64,000 bases of DNA from Pteria penguin (taxonomy: Eukaryota; Mollusca; Bivalvia; Pterioida; Pteriidae). Below the pieces are notes generated by a model that made no database searches, had not been told where the DNA came from, and saw only the letters and a program-made list of their open reading frames with translations. Numbering within the stretch: position 1 is the stretch's first letter; the number at the start of each line of letters is the position of its first letter. The DNA is taken from the NCBI GenBank assembly GCA_035048485.1, contig CM068587.1:39409501-39473500 (forward strand), written 5' to 3'. The position numbers were made by a program, and so were the translations under genes. This document shows, piece by piece, positions 36,946 to 49,800 of this stretch.

Positions 36946-38519
36946 AACGGGTAAAATTTGGATATTGATCGATGACTTCTATCAAGATACATGTACAGAG
37001 AGTGCAATCAGACTCAATCACGGTGGTTCCGAACTGTACAAGACGTGAGACAGGGCAGTTTATTATCTACATTTGTGTACCTTATTTTCATAGATGAGCT
37101 TGTTATACTCTGAACTGGAATCAATGCAGGCATCTTGAACTCCCAAAGCAGCTGCCCAACCTAGCAGACGATTTAGCTCCAATAGCAATCAACCCCACCT
37201 CTTCGCAAACAATGTTAAATACCGCTCACATTTACTCTTGCACTCTGCGGTTTATCTTCAATGCACAGAAGTCCTGTATAGTTAAATTTCGCGCCAAAGG
37301 CAATAAAATAGATAATAATTTAGAATGGAAACTCGGTAATGACAACATTCCATGTGATCATCCTGGGATCATCTCGGGATAATCATTAACGACAATTTAA
37401 AGCAATCTTATAATGTAACAGAACTATGCACAAAAATCACGAAAATCATACTTTGCGTTATCAGACCTCGGATCGCCAAACCTTAATCCTGTTACCGTGT
37501 CTAGACTATATAAACGGATAGTCCTCTCAAGTGTACCCTATGGGTACGAGCAGTGGAACGCTGGATATCCGGCGACTGAATGGGTTTCAACATTTAGTGT
37601 GTAAGAATACTATGAATATCCTCAAACAATCCAAATCTGACATTTCAGAAAGTTTATTCGATGTTCTTCCTATCATTTCTGAAATTGATTCTAAAAAACT
37701 CCACTTCTTAGGACGTCTTTGCAGACTTGATCTCGAATTTCTTACCAAACAAATATTCATGAAACGTCTCATTTCTTTCTTTGAAGAACTATCCGTAAAC
37801 CAGTTTGGATTCATCCCAGATATATTAAAGTTCTTGTAAAATACGACTTATTATCATAGCTAGAGAATTGGCTCACCACTGGACTCTCTCCGAGCAAGTA
37901 TATATGGAAACGTGCTGTTAAGGAAAATGATTTTTGAAGTTCATAACTCAGACCCTGATACAAGGATGGCAGATGGCAGTAGATTAAACTATTTCCGTAG
38001 TATAGTTTTGGTTCAAATCCCAAATCAGTTTGGCATATACCAGAAAGTCCGAAAGACATAGTAGTGTATAAATACATTTGTAAACTTTATACGATAGCCT
38101 TCACAGCACTCGGACACCATGCTTGTCAAGTGGAGCTTGTATTTAGAACATTTTTCAACAGTGTTCCTGTATGTGCCTTTCGACTTTTTATCACAGAGAA
38201 CAACTATGGCAGATGATCATTAAACGTTTCGACACTGGATTAGTCGGGGAATTATGTAGTCTCTCTTTAGAAAATCTTTTTAAGATACTTTTAGGCCGTG
38301 ATATCTACACTCAATTATCTGAGGGGGAAGAACGCTCACTCAGAATGTCTAATTTTCACTTAATTTATACAACTCCTGCTTTTTATAGTGGTCATTGCAT
38401 ATGATTGAACACATTATTCTTATATATCATTCTGTGTCTATCATAGACCCGCTTATATAATTTATGAATTTAAACTTATTTCAACTTATATATGTCTATA
38501 TAGACGCTTCAGTGGGTAA

Positions 38520-38640
38520 TATGTAGGTGTATGTATGTATGTGCATGCATATGTGTATGTATATGCATATGCGTACGCATGTGTAGATGTATATGTATAT
38601 CGGTATGTATCCATGCATGCGCAGCAATATGTGGTTGTGA
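38520..38640. repeat. TGTATG/TGCATA low-complexity tract
   Basis: Alternating purine-pyrimidine sequence (gtatgtatgtgcatgcatat and so on), a decayed microsatellite. Confidence 0.85.
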
Positions 38641-40440
38641 AAGTATGTGTGCACATATCATTTCATAATCCATTTATTTCGTTATAATATGTGATAGCTT
38701 TTTGTACATAGTATTGTATTTTGTATTATTATTTAATCTATGTTCAATCTCTCACTGAGAGGAAATCAAGAATGAATGAATGCATGAATGAATGTGTTTC
38801 TCATAAATTGCTATCACTGCTCATTCCAAAATTAATACATTCATAATTAAACCTCGAGCACTTGATTTGATTGTTTTTGTTTTCCTCATCTCAAAAACTC
38901 TCAAAAACTTTTTATCCTGTTCACCTTTATAATATATCTTTATAAAATATATATCATGTTTGTCCTCTCTAGTTTATAAGGTCAGGTGTATCCCTCTTTT
39001 TTTAATAAATAGGAACAATACAAGTACATTATACAGAATTTGGGGGAAATATCCAGTATCACAGATTGCACTGAATATTTTGTGCAGATCAGGTAATGAA
39101 ATATCAAAGAGTTTTCTGAAATACCGGTATTCTTTTCAAATATGATCAAGGATATGACTTTCATTACATTTGAACCGTTTGATAACGTTATAGGTATCTT
39201 CGTATGTAATTTCTGTTTCGAGCTCGTCGACAGCTATGGGTTAATCCGGGATTTCAGAATTAGCTAAGTTTTCAACGCCAGTCTCTCCACATATCGATTT
39301 AAAATGTTGCAAAAAGTCAGTAATCAATTATTCATTTGCAACAACTTTCTTCTTAGCAAAACTATTGTAAAATTCCCTTGAGTTATTTCACAACTGAAAG
39401 ATTACAGTAACTGCCTACACAAAGGTGTGCACAGAAGTACTTTTAAGGCCACCCAATATCTTAATGGGTATCGGTTTCCCTTCAAATATATATAAATGGA
39501 TATGTTTATAGTCACTAAATATATGAATAATTAAAACGGATGTGGAGATTACTAGAGAAGACATTTTTTTGCAATTCATGGTAAATTAGAGACATATGTG
39601 TCCCTGGGTAAATCATAGGGAAATTTATTTCTGATGTTATCTTTAATACGATACCTTTTATTGCATGCATAGTACGAAAAGGTTTATGTGGAATACACCA
39701 CCAAACTTGTTTATAAGTCCTTAGTATATGAATGGGTATGTTTTTACACTTTTCTCAATATATGAATGAGCAAGCTGCCAGCGATTCCACCAACAAGGGC
39801 GTCGCCATGCAAGGCTCGAGTGATACTGTGTCTACACATGATTTTGAACTTGTATTTGTTGTGGATTTAAAAAAAAATAATCATAATTATGCATTCAACT
39901 CATCATTATGGTTATTTTAAAAATCATTTGTCTACATATCTACCATTCGTAATTCGAAGATTTTAACATCCTTAAATATATTTCTCACACAATATTGTTC
40001 AATGAAAGTTTGAATATAAATTCTTTAGTTTTCATTTTGAAAGAAAGAGTATGTAAATGACAACAATTTTTATACGAAACTACATTACCGATGTTATATG
40101 GTTGTAGGACTGTATAGTGCTTTAGTCGAAGAAACTGATTCCAACGCACAAAATCAGAAGTTAATAAGATACATGATACAAAAATGCAATATAGCTATAA
40201 ATATATGCACATGTATGGACGAGTAACGTATCAAAACTGACCAAATTATGATTTTTGTGATTGCAACGTCCTTGCGCACTGTACACTAAGCCCAGTGCTC
40301 CAGCAGCCTAGAACTGTGTTCCAGGGTGGAAAAAATTGTTCACCCCTAACTTGTCAATCATTTGAAATTTGAAAATATGTTTTACATATTTCCTGTCCTA
40401 TTTATGAGCAAAACCACGAAGAAATGAATAAAGAACGAGA

Positions 40441-40523
40441 AACACTGACTTAATTTCCACAAATCTGCCATTTGGTTTTATTATCAAGCCAAATGACTGA
40501 TTTGTAGAAATTAAGCTAGTGTT
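40441..40523. repeat. Long hairpin, arms of about 38 bp
   Basis: AACACTGACTTAATTTCCAC and its inverse GTAGAAATTAAGCTAGTGTT close a hairpin with only a short loop (tttattatc). It directly adjoins another inverted repeat at 40540. Probably a foldback transposon remnant. Confidence 0.75.
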
Positions 40524-40539
40524 CTTTCTTCATTTCTGT

Positions 40540-40650
40540 CATGTTCTAATTTTTGAATTTACATGTACTTGGGGATGGTAAATGCAAAAGTTAGAAATCA
40601 CAACTTTTAGAATTTAGTTAGGGGGTGATAAATACAAAAATTAGAACATG
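40540..40650. repeat. Foldback repeat, CATGTTCTAATTTTTG ends
   Basis: CATGTTCTAATTTTTG at the left and CAAAAATTAGAACATG at the right are exact inverted copies spanning 111 bp. The inside also has diverged repeats of gtaaatgcaaaagttagaa. Confidence 0.8.
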
Positions 40651-41179
40651 ACGATTTCTATGTATCTTATAGACATTTATTTAATTCACACTTTCCTTCG
40701 GATGACTACTTATCATTTCATGAAAAATGAAAAAAGAAGAGCTTTAAGTTCCAATGCTGCTTTTGATAATTCCAGATTTTTATCCCAATTATAAACCATC
40801 AAGGTTGTGTTTTACGTGTAATTTAGTAGGTCGGAGTCGGAGTGGTTGTAAAACGGTAGGATTTGAAATTCAAGACGATACTACGAAATGAACGGTATCA
40901 CGTATCGCCAGGCGTGTGTCCGTCTGGTGTCCGTCGACGTAAACTTTCACATTTTCGACTTCTTCAAGAAAAACTAGAAGGATTTTATGAAACTTTGTAC
41001 GCATGAGTCAGGACTACTCGCCAAGTTATTAATGCATGTTGAAACAAGTTAACCATCGGCATTTTAAGAAACAGACTGGTGACCACACCCCTCGGGTATC
41101 TACATAGAGCGATGTATACAGCCAATGTCTTCGATGATTAGTAAGAACCAGTTGGAAGTTATAGAAAACTATGATAAAT

Positions 41180-41362
41180 CAGTGGCGGATCCAGGATTTC
41201 CGAAAATGGGGACCCACATGTGAAAGTAAAGTGTTAGCCAAATTACTCACGATGACATTTTATGTGCCAAATCTGGAATTTTACTCATTTTGAGTATTCT
41301 CAACTTTATCATATGTAAAATTGTGGCGGAAAGGGGCCCGGCCCCCTCTAAATCCGCCACTT
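41180..41362 (+). mobile_element. hAT-like MITE, CAGTGGCGGATCC family
   Basis: A 183-bp copy with left end CAGTGGCGGATCCAGGATTT and right end CCCCTCTAAATCCGCCACT. Longer inside than the copy at 29164. Confidence 0.8.
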
Positions 41363-41850
41363 TAAACAGTACGAAAGTTTCTCACTCTCTCTCAGAAATT
41401 TAAAACAAAAAGTCGGGATCTAGATTCAGAAAATTGATGATTATGTAAACAAAATTCGCGGAGTTTTTGAATATTTTTATTGTCATAAATTAGTAAGTAA
41501 TGTATTGACTATCATTCGTCTTGTATGAAGAAGTAGTGGATATTATATATCATGCTTATTTAGTGTCATGTATACATGATTGATAACTCATGAAGTATTT
41601 TCATTGGACATTCAGAACAGGAATTTTCTAGATTTCCTCTGCCAAATTGTAGATGTACTTTATTTAGGGCATGCAGAAAAATTTTGCATATTACATATTG
41701 ACATCAGTATCCATCAATATATAGTGATATTTCATCAAAACGTGTCACCAATAATCCCTGGGCGCTCCTAGACTTATCTCTAGGCATAAAATCTGTCCTG
41801 GGCTTAAATTAGTATGACTGGTTTCAAATACGCTCACTGTTCTGAATAAG

Positions 41851-42024
41851 TTGGTTGGTTGGTTGATTGGTGTTTTACGTCGCTTTCAACAATATTTCAG
41901 TTATATCGCGACATGGAAGCAGGAGGTTACCAACCTCTTAAACATAGTGACGCAACCCGGGAATCGAACCCGGATCGTCGGCGCCGCAAGCCAAGCGCTT
42001 AACCACTACGCCAAGCCTGCCCCT
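41851..42024 (-). mobile_element. Intact tRNA-derived SINE with 14-bp target duplication
   Basis: The minus strand begins with a tRNA-like promoter head (GGCGTAGTGGTTAAGCGCTT for the A box, GGTTCGATTCCCGGG for the B box), continues through catgtcgcgatataactgaa and ends in a ccaatcaaccaacc tail. The flanks at 41837-41850 and 42025-42038 are identical (CTGTTCTGAATAAG), the signature of LINE-driven insertion. It is the youngest of four copies here. Confidence 0.92.
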
Positions 42025-42894
42025 CTGTTCTGAATAAGCGGGATTACTTTGTATCAATGCATTTGTTCTATAACTTCACAACAATACTAATTACCATAGC
42101 CAGTAAAGGTTTTTGCTCCTAAAATAGCCTGTAAAACATGTATTCAGATTGATTTCTAGACGATACGGCCACAAACCTATCCGGACACTATCAACTGTAC
42201 CCAGTCTATCTAGCCATGTCTGTCCGGCACAAATACTCCAGATGATCTGGGCAGCCCACACAATAAAGTGACTTTTTATGTATTCAAAATATTTAGGTTT
42301 TACATATCCCAGGCCACTATATACATTTGTAATATAATTAATTATATAGTGATAGTTTATGTATTAAAGATACATGTACTATGCTGTCTGCCTATTCTGT
42401 GCCCATAAACAGACTTGCCTATGTAAACTTGGTTTGAAAAAAAGATTCATCAAAATAACATTCAACACTTTTAGACTGAACTTTACTCTTTAGGGTGATT
42501 CAATTTTTATTTGTCGTCCATTTGTATTTAAACAAGAAAAAACATAGCTAATGTCAACGTACCCATGCGTCACCTGAATGTCAACTAATGAACTATGTCG
42601 GCTTATTCGGCGCTATCAAGGTTACAGTGTATATAAAAATGAAACAGACTATTGTTTTGGACAAAATTGACGTGAAGTGGATTTCTACGAAAAGTTGAAA
42701 TTTGCTATAGTTGGCTCAGGGCCAATTGAATTAACAATATTTTTTCTGTGAATTGTAAAGTAAATGATCTTGCTTGATCTATTGTTTTTCTTCTTCAGTA
42801 GGCCTTCTTATAGAGGCTGAGTCTATTTTCTTTAATTGTGCACAATCGGAGATAAAACAGAGCCAGCTTCAAAAACGTGCACCACTGTTTACAC

Positions 42895-43080
42895 AGAAGT
42901 GATTACAATGCCACAAAATGGGCAGCGCAGAATTAGCCGATGCGCAGGATAGGCCAACCTCTGTAAGGAAAAATCACTTGTCCAATCGGACAAGCACTTA
43001 GCAAGATTCACTTGTCCGTGGAAAATGTTCACTGGTACCGGACAAGCAGACAAGTGATAATGTCGAGCCCTGTGACACCA
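42895..43080 (-). repeat. Dispersed element with CACTTGTCC/GGACAAG repeats
   Basis: Contains several direct and inverted copies of cttgtcc/ggacaag and ends in a gggctcgacatta motif on the minus strand. I infer a small non-autonomous transposon. Exact borders were not found. Confidence 0.4.
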
Positions 43081-43370
43081 CACTAAGATCTAAATGAGTA
43101 AAATGCCAAAACATTCAGAGAATGACATGAAGGATAAACTCATTGTTTATCATAGACAGTAATTTCATGCAACTTTGCTGAATGATGTTGGATGTGGGAT
43201 CTTGGGATGACAAAAACTCAGTCGGTAACAGGCTTTGTATCAACATTCTTGAAGTCGGCTTGACATCACACTAAGATCTAAATGAAAATAATCCCCGAAA
43301 CATTCCGAGGATGACCTGGGGGATAAACTCGGTGTTTATCATAGACCGTAATGCAACTTTGCTGAATCAT
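43080..43370 (+). repeat. Diverged direct duplication, period about 188 bp
   Basis: Both halves share cacactaagatctaaatga, ggataaactc, gtgtttatcatagac and atgcaactttgctgaat in order. Older than the other tandem duplications in the window. Confidence 0.7.
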
Positions 43371-43595
43371 ATTTTGTGCACAAGAGCTTAATTAGTCTTA
43401 AAACTTTTGAAACGCATTGAGGAATCTCACGACGATTGACTCTCTCTCTTTCTTCGAATTTTATATGACCGCAGTTTGAAAAAATCAGATTTCAAAATAT
43501 CGGATTCCTCGTAGAGAACAATGATAAATCCTGAGACTTATCCCCCAACAAATATGATGCAAATTAGGTCATGTGACCAGTTCAACTTTAAGAAT

Positions 43596-43775
43596 ACATG
43601 TACTTGTACATGATTACATGTATTACATGTACATGTACCGGTACATGTATTACAGATCCTTGATCTACAAATGTACATGTAGATCAAATACACGACTCGA
43701 TCCCTTAAGTCCAACAGTACCTAGTTTCATGTCTTTAACCTTAGCCTTAAATTTCATTACATGTACATGTAACTT
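43596..43775. repeat. ACATGTAC palindrome cluster before POLH
   Basis: At least eight overlapping copies of TACATGTA or ACATGTAC lie 70-250 bp upstream of the POLH start, one of them extended to ACATGTACCGGTACATGT, a perfect 18-bp palindrome. It may be a decayed satellite or part of the promoter region. Confidence 0.7.
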
Positions 43776-43842
43776 GTAAGCCTTTCTGGCATTTTTTGTG
43801 TTTATTTATACCTTATCATTTGATATTACAGAGTTCTTCAGC

Positions 43843-46800
43843 ATGGACAGAGTTGTTGCTCTTGTTGACATGGATTGCTTTTATGTCCAAGTTGAGCAAA
43901 GGTTAAATCCTAGTATGAAAGGAAAACCATGTGCAGTCGTACAGTACAAAACATGGAAGGGAGGAGGGTAATTATTATTTTGATAACCTTTTTTTTAATT
44001 TCTGTTAATTGTGCAAAAGTGCATTTTTTTAAAGTTGAGTTTGAACTTCAGTTTCTTTGATAAAGTTGAGATACAAAATGTACATATAGATCTGCGGGTA
44101 GTTTGGAAGAAGCATCTTCTCTTTCTTTCAAAATTGTTCATTTTTTAACATTTGAACAAAGCATTACTTACTAAATAGGAATTGAAATAAAATTATAGAT
44201 CTAAGTTTACAAAATTTTCTTCAAATTAATTTAAGTACCGGTATGATGATTCTGTTTAAACACATACACTCAGGATTCAGTTATACCTAAAATTTACTTT
44301 ACAAAAATTAATATGTTATAACAAACTATAAGCAAAGCATGTACATGTAGGGTAGTACTTCAAAATGCCTTGTGTTTAGGGGACAAATTAAAGTCAGTAA
44401 GAAAGTTTATACTTTTAATGAAATCTTCACAGCAATATTCTCGAGGCAATATACAACGTAGATGTATTGGCTTCGTAAGTTACCAAAAAAGACCCGGCAG
44501 TACGATGATCTACTATCTTCAGTGTCTAAATCAAGTCTAAGTCTCAATCTTGATCTTAATCTCTGATCTGAATTTGGATCTAGGTCTTGGTCTGGGTCTG
44601 GGTCTGAATAATTCTATTTAGCACTGTACATTTATACCCAAAGTATAAATAATTTACTATGATTTTACAGTAATCAGACTAATAACCTCTACGAAGCCAC
44701 CTGCTTAAAACAATTATTACAACACTTGTAAATAGCATAAAACTATAATGTTCAATTAAATTAATTGTAACGAAACTCAGTATCAAGTATCAAAATGTCA
44801 ACAATCACTGTCAAGTGTCCACAATCACTTTGACAATTAATTGTAAATAAAATTCGTCATTTCTGCATCAAAATGGCCACACCAAAGTTAATTGTGAATA
44901 GCAATTCATCAGCGGATCCATGGTTAGTGATCCTTAGGTTGTTCCGTAGGTAGCTTGGTACACCGCTTCCTTACAAGCAGAAGAATGACTGGTTCAATGG
45001 TTAATTGATCTTTACAATCTGATTAAAACCATATCTTTACCTGCTTCATATTTGTTCCATTGTGTATAAAGATCTGGTGAAACCCCGTAAGGATTCACGT
45101 TCTGGTGATCTCTGACGACATCTCAGTCACCGAAACCGATCGGTGACTCGGCTAGGTACGTGATAGTGACGTAATATGTAACAAACATCGCTCAAAAACT
45201 ACCTTGTGGGTCACGCACGCTGTGGATGTTAATTCCATCCCTTAGATTTTGTAGCCGATCCACTGATTGGCCGAAAATCAGAGGTCACCAGAACGTGAAC
45301 CCTTATTGGGTTTCACCAGATCTTTATACCAATGGAACAAATAGAGAAGTGGAATAAAGATATGGTTTTAATCAGATTGGGTCTTTTACACCTTTTTCAT
45401 TAATTTGTCAGTCATATCGTGACATGAAAGCCAAAAGTAACCAACCTCCTAAACATAGTACCGTAACCCGGGAATCGAACCCCGTACGTCTGTGCTGTAA
45501 GCCATATCCTTAACTACCACACAAAGCATGCCCCAAGTCTCGGAGGGAAGGAGGAGGGGGGTCACATAAAAGAGTTATAATATAGCATATAAATGATGTC
45601 ACAGGAGTGACATGCCATGCAATTGTCTTTGATAGAACACTGTAATGTAATACAAGTATAGAATTTATCATTTGTCTGATAAGTTATAGCACCTTTACTA
45701 CATGTAGATCAAGAATTTGTGTCTTTGTTGGCACAGACCAAGATGCAGAACCTTGACATAGTGAAGATGAAGTTGTAGGTGAATATGTTTTGTTTGTATC
45801 CTAAATTTACACCTGGACTCCTTTGACCTGAGGAAAATTCTTGTACACGTAACACTTTTGAACAAATGTTTCAGGATAATCGCTGTGGGTTATGAGGCTC
45901 GTGCGTTTGGAGTAACAAGGAACATGTGGGGAGATGAAGCCAAGAAGAAATGTCCAGATATTAACTTTTTTCGTGTTCCAGAGGTCAGGGGAAAAGCAGA
46001 TCTAACAAAGTATGTTTTCAGGCTTGACATTTTACCATTTATTAATGATAGTGATCATTTACAGAAAAATCATTTTGTATTATTCTACAAAAAAAAAAAA
46101 TAGATAAATTGACATGTATATGTAATATGTATATGCTATGCAATTGAACTGTGTAGAAAGTTTATGAGAATCTAGAATCACCTCGGATCTTAGATCGAAA
46201 GATCACAATCGATGGTGACATACTTCGACATAATCCCAACCAAAGTGTTAGCCCGAGGTTGGGATGTCGAAGTATGTCGCCCAAGACTGATATCTTTCGA
46301 TCTGGGGTGAGAGGTGATTCTTGATTCTTTTTCTCGCCATAAGAACCCCCTGTCTACCCCCATTCAAGTGCTTCTTCATTCCTGACACTTTACTCATCTT
46401 TGTCCTAGTTTCAATACTACGCTAAAATAGTTCCAGATAGGAAAGTTATTTTAATAACAATAATAGAATGTAACAAGATTATGAAACCAGTCAACATAAG
46501 TAAACAAACATATAAATATAAAGAGTTAAGTAAAACTTTTTTGGTATCTCAATATGTATAGAAATAATTACGTAGTAGTACACAGTGCTAGATCGATGTT
46601 CCAGATCGGTTGATCTAGATCCCCACTTCCGGTGGAATTCTTCATTCTTGTATGCGAGAAACAATTGTTTTAATGAAAAATTTTATTTTGGAAATAATGT
46701 CAGATGATCTGGCATGAGGTGGGATGGGTCCGTGCATAGGTGAAAATCTATCTGCAATATGTCAGGCAGATAATTCCACCATATGACTTGTAAGTGGAAT

Positions 46801-49800
46801 AATCTTGGCCAGACGTGATACAAAAAACAAAGTATGTCATACATGTAAGATTATTTCTTTCTTTTGAAAAGTTTGATTATTACCATGAAAAGAAATCATC
46901 CATTATTCTTCTAGGGAAAAGAATTTGATCTACTAAATTTACTTTTGAAAACATTAAATTTCGACATACATGTACTGGTATTGACTTTGATAAAAACCTT
47001 TAGTAATCTGTATTTTTTCTTCTTTGCATGTCAGAAAGAAAGACATCTCATTGATTAGAAAAAATAATTTTTTTTTTTCAGATTTCGTGAGGCAGGTGCA
47101 GAAGTGATCAATGTTCTATGTAAATTCAGCAACCAGGTAATTCTTTTCCTCAATCTTCCGTTGTATCTCTCATTACTCCTTTCTTTCATTCATGCTACAT
47201 ATCTTTCTTTCTCTCTCATTTTCTTAAATGGAAGACCCCTATGTTGCATTAGCAACGGGTAAGCTCTAATTACTCACTTAATAGTATGAAGATTATTGCT
47301 TCATGCATTTTCTAATGTTTCTTAAGGTTGTAAGTTTTTTTGGGTTTTTTTCCTTTTTGGGGGGGGGGGGGGTTTAAAAACACACTAGGATTATTTTATC
47401 TACATAGTAATTGGTGTCCAGTATTCACAACATTGATGTTTACTGCTAGATAGAAAAATCTTCATACCCTGGAATGCTGTATCATATCAGACTACCTTTT
47501 GGCTCGTTTTTACAGTTATAAAGAGCTATAGCTCATTATTCAGAACTTAACCAAATATATGGTGTTCAGCATTCAGTATGAAGATCTACACACAATTATT
47601 GCAACCATGGAATTTTTGCGTACAGAGAGGATTGGATGTGTCTTATTTTAATGTTCATTTTGGCGAGGAGTTTAAGTTAGAAGAAATTCTTGTTACTGAT
47701 ATTTGTATGTTTCTATGGTGATGTCAAAGGTTTTTATCTCGAGTAATATTGCGGTATTACACATGATACATACATTGTGTCTGAGAATAATGTCACAGTC
47801 TTGAGATAAGTTCTAGACTTCTTGGATTGCATGTCAAAGCCACAACCACTACATTAATATTGCTCTCTTTTTGTAAGTGCAGTACCACAAGGTCTTGAAA
47901 CAATACCTGGCTTGGTACATATACTCTATATACTGGGTCAGTGGTTGTCTCAAGACCCTGTGTGCATTACTCTGTTGCTACATGTATCACTAGTTATATA
48001 TTATGTTTTATGTACACAGATAACAAAAGGTTTGTACTGTAGGTTGAACGTGCCAGTATTGATGAAGCCTATATTGACTTGACAGAGGAAGTTCAGAAGA
48101 GAATGTCACAACTAGTAGAGGAAAGAGTAAATATAGATCAGTTGCAAAACACATTTGTAGTGGGACATGGGGATGAAAAGAGTGGAGGTGAAGAATTATG
48201 ATATTTCTTTTCTGTCTTAGCCTATAAGTAGACTTTCGAATTTCAAATTGTTTGAATAAATTGTTTCATTGAATATGAAATTTTTAAGAAAAAAATTACA
48301 ATACATATGATGTTTACTGTGAAATGAGACCTTGGATTTTATTGCCTCATGTCTTCATGGACCCAAGTCAATCACCATACTTCCTGAGCTACTCTGATCA
48401 AAAATGCATATGACAATATCACATGATGTAACATCATCTATGTATACACAAATGTACTGGGACTTGTATCATATATTCTTTGATTTTTTTTTTTTTCAAT
48501 CTATTTAATGAAAATTTTACTGCTATCTGCATAAATATTCGTGTATATGTATATCAAGAATTAGATAGATAAGTGAATGGGCTGAGTTGTCCTTCATATC
48601 GGCCTAGTAGCTCTGAGGTCATGGGTTGACTTGTCCTTCATATGGGCCTAGTAGCTCTGTTGTCATGGGTTGACTTGTCCTTCTTTATGCTAACAGTTCG
48701 ATTTTTATGAACCTCCTTGATACATTGGTTTTGCTCCTGTATACCATATGAACAGACCTTGCTACTGAAATTTTCACCTTGAACCAAGAGGTTTTAACAG
48801 ACTCGTCTCATTTCTTTTTATTTAGAACAGCAGTATTACAAATTTTCAATACTGGTATAAATTGAGATATTGTACAAAACACTGATTATGTATACAGGTT
48901 TTAACTAGCACAGGTAAAAGTACACCTGAATTCTCACTGTTTACTTGCAGTTTTCCCATTGACGAGTATTTTATGTGTTTTAGACAGTCTTCAAATAAGT
49001 CTTTTAGATTATAATTGATGTTTTGAAAGATCAGTTATAGGCATCATGTTTCTTAAAGTAGGAATTTCAATATCAAATTCTTGGATATATTGAATAGATA
49101 AAAGAGAGGAAGGTGTAAAGCAATGGTTGGATTCAGTTTTTGAAGAAGAACTGTCAGATAATGATAAGAGACTGGCAGTTGGAGCTTTGATAGCAGAGGA
49201 AATGCGGGCTGCAGTTTATGATGAAACGGGATTTAGGTGTTCTGCAGGAATTGCACATAATAAAGTAAGGTTATCAATGTTTTTTTCCCTAATTTGCATT
49301 TTTTTAAGCATCTTTCATACACTCAGGATTCATCTCATTGTAAAATTAATGAAAATTACTTAAATTTACTATTGATAATTTTTCTCATCTACTTGCATCT
49401 GTCAGGTTACCATTTCAATAATTATTTTGATATATGTTAGGTCTTATTTACCAACATCACGGGGCAGTAAATTCTGCAAAAAGTGAAAGCAATACTATGA
49501 ACAGACTTTTTTATTCATGATTTACTGTTAAATAAATATACACGACATACACATGCATTCACTTATATGTAATAGTAACATATAGATACCAAGCTGTGAA
49601 GACCACATGCCTCAGTAATCTCAGATATCTGTCTTAAGTACATGGAAAATGAAAATGTTGAACTTTTAAGAATTTATTAGCCTTCTGAGAAAACAGATTT
49701 GATTTTGTTCTCTTTACAGTAAGAACGGTTGTCAAAGTAGAGTCATTTTTGTTAAATGACAAGACGTCCTGCGAAGAGAAATGTGAATTTTAAAACTGGA

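Larger units (their letters stand above)
36460..38400 (+). pseudogene. Non-LTR retrotransposon (LINE) reverse transcriptase remnant
   Basis: Reading across frames, the plus strand gives FLDSGEAFDTVWRNGL (RT catalytic Asp region), KIWILIDDFYQ, RRETGQF (degenerate RQG motif), then SSWDHLGIIINDNLK, SSQVYPMGTSSG and a well-kept 102-aa C-terminal frame at 37531-37839 with SDISESLFDVLPIISEIDSKKLHFLGRLC shared among such LINEs (motif split: SDISESLFDV, then SKKLHFLGRL). Stops and shifts are frequent, so it is dead. A foldback element with a nested MITE interrupts it between VYNLE and TGKIW. The clade is not resolved. Confidence 0.75.
38410..43590. other. Intergenic region upstream of the polymerase gene
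   Basis: No gene can be supported. Visible items are the TGTATG-rich tract at 38520-38640, inverted repeats at 40441-40523 and 40540-40650, a MITE at 41180, a SINE at 41851 and the duplication at 43080-43370. Confidence 0.55.

Noticed and set aside
42001..42020. Functional tRNA gene
   Set aside because: The A and B boxes belong to a SINE head; the sequence does not fold as a complete tRNA and is flanked by a SINE body and target duplication.
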